Shown: piece after piece, positions 61,405 through 64,000 of the stretch
Layout of the letters: each line of letters begins with the position of its first letter
How positions within the stretch are numbered: position 1 is the first letter of the stretch
Assembly (NCBI GenBank): GCA_963817735.1
Contig: CAWFPP010000009.1
Coordinates: forward strand, 124,001-188,000
DNA length: 64,000 nt
Source of the DNA: Bog-473 sp963817735
GTDB lineage: Bacteria; Actinomycetota; Acidimicrobiia; Acidimicrobiales; RAAP-2
Direction of reading: 5' to 3'
Translations under genes and position numbers: made by a program
Notes under the pieces: model-generated
Database searches by the model: none
What the model saw: the letters and a program-made list of their open reading frames with translations, nothing else
What the model was told of the DNA's origin: nothing

Positions 61405-63048
61405 TCAGGTTGTGGCGCCCGCACCACCGGCGAGAACGCCGGGCGACAGACGTGGGAGCTGCACCCGGCGACGGGTGGTGAACTGGCCGATCGGCGTGAT
61501 GGCCACCGCCAGGAGCATGGCGACCAGGAGCAGGTCCGTCAGCGCAAAGGTGTGCAGCATGCGCACATAGATGCCGTGGACGGCCGTCACGCCGACGAAA
61601 GCCCACAACGTGCTGATGACGATGGATGCCGTCCGCAGGCGACCGATGGCCGCGGGCGCGATCACGATCACTCCCCATGTCACGTACCAGGACCACACGA
61701 TCGGTCCGAGGAGGGCGAGCACGAGCAAGGTGAGGCCCAGACATTGAACGACGCCGACCCGCGGCGAACGTAGGAGCTGCCGATAGCCGAAGTAAACGGC
61801 AATGAGCAGCCCGAGCACCATGAAGACGGGACGGACCGTCATGACGGAAAGCGGCACCTGCGCCACATGGGTGACGATCGACACCGCACGGGCGACGATG
61901 TTGATGGGGGTGACACCGGTGAAGGAGGCGTCTGCGGTGGTGGTCGTGCGGATCCAGCCCCATCCGGTGCCGGAAATGAGCGAGACGCATTCCATGGTGG
62001 CGAGCGCGATCAATCCGGCCCCCGCGGTGTGCGCGATGCGCCGCCGGATGGAGGCCTCCCTCCCTGCCCAAACCCATCCGAGGAAGAGCACACCGAGGAT
62101 CGCAGGGGACTTCACGCCGGCCGCCAACGCACACAACATGACCCCTGGCACCGTGCCGAAGCGTTTGGCCACGGCCAATCCGGCCACGAGCAACCCGACC
62201 ATGAGGGCATCGTTGTGGGCGCCACCGATCAGCGACAGCAGCACAAGGGGCGATCCGGCCCCGATCAGGACGGCATGGGCCGGGTCGTGTTTGAGTGCCC
62301 GGGCCAAGGTAGGGGTGGCGGCCACGACCAGTGCGAGCCCGGCCACCTCAAGGAGGCGAAGCAGCACCAGGTCAGCGAGGATCTGGTGGCCCGAGGCTTG
62401 GTCGAGCAGGCCGTCGACGCTCAAGAAGGTCGGGCCGTAGGGCGATTCCGTCCCCGACCACACCGTGTCGGCCATCTCGTTGAAGGGAGTCGAGCCGAGT
62501 ACCTCGGGCCCGTAGGAATACGGGTTGATGTGGTGGCTCATCATTTCGCCCTGCGCGGAGTAGGTGTAGACGTCCCGACTGAACAGTGGGGGCGCGAGCA
62601 GGAGCGGCACCGCCCAGATCGCAACGACGAGCACGACGCGCCGGACCGGGAAACCGTGGTGACCGTTGAGGTGGCGGAGCAAGCCGAGCCACACCCTGCT
62701 CAGCAAGATGAGCCCACCGAACACGAGCGCCAAGGAGGCGATGGGCGGGAGCGTACTGTTCGAACCGAACGAACCGAAGAGCCCGCCCGGCATGCCGAAG
62801 AACCAGGAACCGGCCAGATGGGTCTCGAAGGCCTGGCCACCGAACACCGCACCGACCACGATTGCCGAACTGCCGACGAATCCCAGGAGTGCCGTGCGCG
62901 CGACGCTGAGCTGACGCGCCGGTTGGTCCGGCGCCGCAGCGTCGACATTCTCGGGCGGCATGGTGTTCGCGCTCGGGGACACGAGCTCCATCGGGAATTC
63001 CTTAGTTGAGCCACCGCGGTGTTTCGACGCGGGAGCGGAAAATGTCAT
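61405..63048 (-). CDS. Polyprenol-phosphate mannosyltransferase (MptB-like, GT-C fold)
   Basis: The protein has 547 residues with about twelve to thirteen membrane helices. The first outer loop carries RDVYTYSAQGEMMSHHINPY, the metal-binding acid motif of MptB/MptA enzymes that add alpha-1,6-mannose to the lipoglycan core. ESPYGPTFLSVDGL lies in a following loop. It would use decaprenyl- or polyprenyl-phosphomannose outside the membrane. ATG 63048 or ATG 62991 could be the start. It diverges from a YfhO-like gene. Confidence 0.85.
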   Translation of the reverse strand: MTFSAPASKHRGGSTKEFPMELVSPSANTMPPENVDAAAPDQPARQLSVARTALLGFVGSSAIVVGAVFGGQAFETHLAGSWFFGMPGGLFGSFGSNSTLPPIASLALVFGGLILLSRVWLGLLRHLNGHHGFPVRRVVLVVAIWAVPLLLAPPLFSRDVYTYSAQGEMMSHHINPYSYGPEVLGSTPFNEMADTVWSGTESPYGPTFLSVDGLLDQASGHQILADLVLLRLLEVAGLALVVAATPTLARALKHDPAHAVLIGAGSPLVLLSLIGGAHNDALMVGLLVAGLAVAKRFGTVPGVMLCALAAGVKSPAILGVLFLGWVWAGREASIRRRIAHTAGAGLIALATMECVSLISGTGWGWIRTTTTADASFTGVTPINIVARAVSIVTHVAQVPLSVMTVRPVFMVLGLLIAVYFGYRQLLRSPRVGVVQCLGLTLLVLALLGPIVWSWYVTWGVIVIAPAAIGRLRTASIVISTLWAFVGVTAVHGIYVRMLHTFALTDLLLVAMLLAVAITPIGQFTTRRRVQLPRLSPGVLAGGAGATT

Positions 63049-63387
63049 GAAACTGCAGTGATTCTGTCACAGCTGCCGACGATTTCGATCCCGAGAGCCC
63101 ACCTTCTCGGGATTCTCAGGACATTCCCAGAATACAGCGGGAGACTCATGTTGTCACGGATGCGAAATCTGCCTGTTACGCAAATGGAAGCTCCTCTCGG
63201 GGGCTCACCATGGCCAGCGAGATCACCCGCGCCGCGGAGATGCACGAGCAGGGGTCGCCGATGGACCCCCGGACCTGATGTCGTGCAAATTCGTGGGCTG
63301 GGGGGCTAGCTTGCCCCGATCGCGCTGCACCGGCCTGTCGGGGCCGACGCGCCCAGTCCAAGCACCCCGGAAGGCCCAGTCTCGCCA
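63049..63387. other. Divergent intergenic region with a perfect hairpin
   Basis: No gene is supported here. The only structure I see is the inverted repeat at 63088-63113. Promoters for both flanking genes should lie here, but no clear -35/-10 pair stands out. Confidence 0.4.
63088..63113. promoter_or_regulatory. 9-bp perfect inverted repeat
   Basis: ATCCCGAGA (63088-63096) and TCTCGGGAT (63105-63113) are separated by 8 bp, 40 bp from the mannosyltransferase start. It can be an operator or an mRNA hairpin in its 5' leader. No T-run follows on either strand, so a simple terminator is unlikely. Confidence 0.45.
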
Positions 63388-64000
63388 GTGAACCGACTAC
63401 GAGCACACATCGGTCCCGTTTGGCCCTACGTCGTGCTCATCGCCATTCCGACCGCCGCGTTCGTCCTCCCGGATCTGATCGGCGGTCACCTGCTCATCAC
63501 CGGGGACAACCTGCAGCAGAACTACCCACTGCGCGGTCTGGTCGGGTCCATGTTCCGCCACGGCGAGCTGCCGTTCTGGAATCAGTACATCTTCAGTGGC
63601 TCGCCGCTCATGGCCGACTTCAATGCCGGGGCCTTCTACCCGCTGACCGGGCTGTTCGTGGTGCTCTCCGACCGAGCCGCCTGGGTGGCCACCGAGGTCC
63701 TCTTGTTCTCGGGCATCGCCGTCGGGATGTACGTCTTCCTGCGGGCCCTGAAGCTCTCGACGGTGGCGTGTGTCCTCGCCGCCGCCACGTACGCATTCGC
63801 CGGTCCCGTGCTGAGCCAGGTCAACCACGTGGACATGACGGAGGGCTTCGTCGCTATCCCGTGGATGCTCTTGGCCGTACTGCACATCGTTCGTGACGGG
63901 CGGTGGCGCTGGACGATCCTTCTCGGGGTGGCCTACGCGACGGTCATCCTGGCCGGCGCACCCGAGGCCATGCTGGACGAGGCGCTGCTGGTCGCCGCGT
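63388..64000 (+). CDS. YfhO-like membrane protein, N-terminal part only
   Basis: The reading frame begins at GTG 63388 and is open to the window end (204 codons seen). It holds hydrophobic helices (VVLIAIPTAAFVLPDLI, WVATEVLLFSGIAVGMYVFL) and the outer-loop pattern GDNLQQNYPLRG, then PFWNQYIFSGSPLMADF, as in YfhO-type and related GT-C-like glycosyl carriers, where GDxLxQ..PL and PxWN..xxxGxPL recur. Its role is likely in decorating cell-wall polymers. It is divergent from the mannosyltransferase, matching a shared envelope function. The gene continues beyond the window. Confidence 0.75.
   Translation, partial: MNRLRAHIGPVWPYVVLIAIPTAAFVLPDLIGGHLLITGDNLQQNYPLRGLVGSMFRHGELPFWNQYIFSGSPLMADFNAGAFYPLTGLFVVLSDRAAWVATEVLLFSGIAVGMYVFLRALKLSTVACVLAAATYAFAGPVLSQVNHVDMTEGFVAIPWMLLAVLHIVRDGRWRWTILLGVAYATVILAGAPEAMLDEALLVAA

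Overview
The window is high-GC actinobacterial DNA, most like the class Acidimicrobiia. The support is a LysM division-inhibitor gene next to nrdR under actinobacterial-type LexA boxes, a class E sortase, two large L,D-transpeptidases (one with six YWLVASDGGIF-type repeats), an MptB-like mannosyltransferase, a mycothiol-type nitroreductase, F420/PPOX proteins, and many P450, acyl-CoA, SDR and flavin monooxygenase genes. GTG starts are common. Many genes carry a TANNNT box 6-7 nt before the start codon, which points to leaderless transcription. No plasmid or phage replication genes are seen, so this looks like chromosome.

Layout. 0.2-1.3 kb: a MerR regulator and a methyltransferase diverge from one symmetric operator. 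1.3-2.0 kb: gene debris (aldo/keto reductase and ABC ATPase tails). 2.0-5.0 kb: an SOS/DNA-stress block, with three LexA boxes, a LysM protein, NrdR, a PIG-L deacetylase and DNA polymerase IV. 5.0-8.3 kb: a frameshifted DUF2332 gene, a sortase and an L,D-transpeptidase. 8.3-11.0 kb: GlnD, a small membrane protein and tRNA-Cys. 11.2-16.3 kb: a secreted GH92 mannosidase, a DEDDh exonuclease, a PhyH dioxygenase and tRNA-Val. 16.3-21.6 kb: an accessory island with less GC-biased genes, holding an IS110 transposase, a complete IS3 element, GNAT and DinB-fold proteins and an orphan membrane protein. 21.7-31.3 kb: GDSL esterase, FAD oxidoreductase, sulfotransferase-like protein, a frameshifted Baeyer-Villiger-type monooxygenase, Ser/Thr kinase, metallo-hydrolase, repeat-bearing L,D-transpeptidase and carbonic anhydrase. 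31.3-44.9 kb: a catabolic stretch with CoA-transferase, hydrolase, acyl-CoA dehydrogenase, RpiA, P450, haloalkane dehalogenase, a second monooxygenase, an ABC-2 permease pair without its ATPase, TrmO and a sulfatase. 44.9-48.5 kb: a tightly overlapped minus-strand operon (DUF2237, SRPBCC, M20 peptidase, SDR, Rv2466c-like). 48.6-53.7 kb: nitroreductase, nitronate monooxygenase, APH-like phosphotransferase and a CrtC-like protein. 53.7-61.4 kb: P450, an ArsR-type regulator with a near-consensus promoter, and a plus-strand run of sulfatase, two SDRs, EthD-like, SnoaL-like and PPOX proteins that reads as one degradation module. 61.4-64.0 kb: MptB-like mannosyltransferase and the start of a YfhO-like membrane protein cut by the window edge.

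Several regions share substrates: activation and oxidation of hydrophobic or chlorinated/sulfated organics (P450s, monooxygenases, dehalogenase, sulfatases, CoA-transferase, acyl-CoA dehydrogenase), and cell-envelope construction (sortase, L,D-transpeptidases, mannosyltransferase). Four otherwise convincing genes carry five single-base frameshifts in GC-rich runs, so either base-level assembly errors or recent decay must be allowed for.
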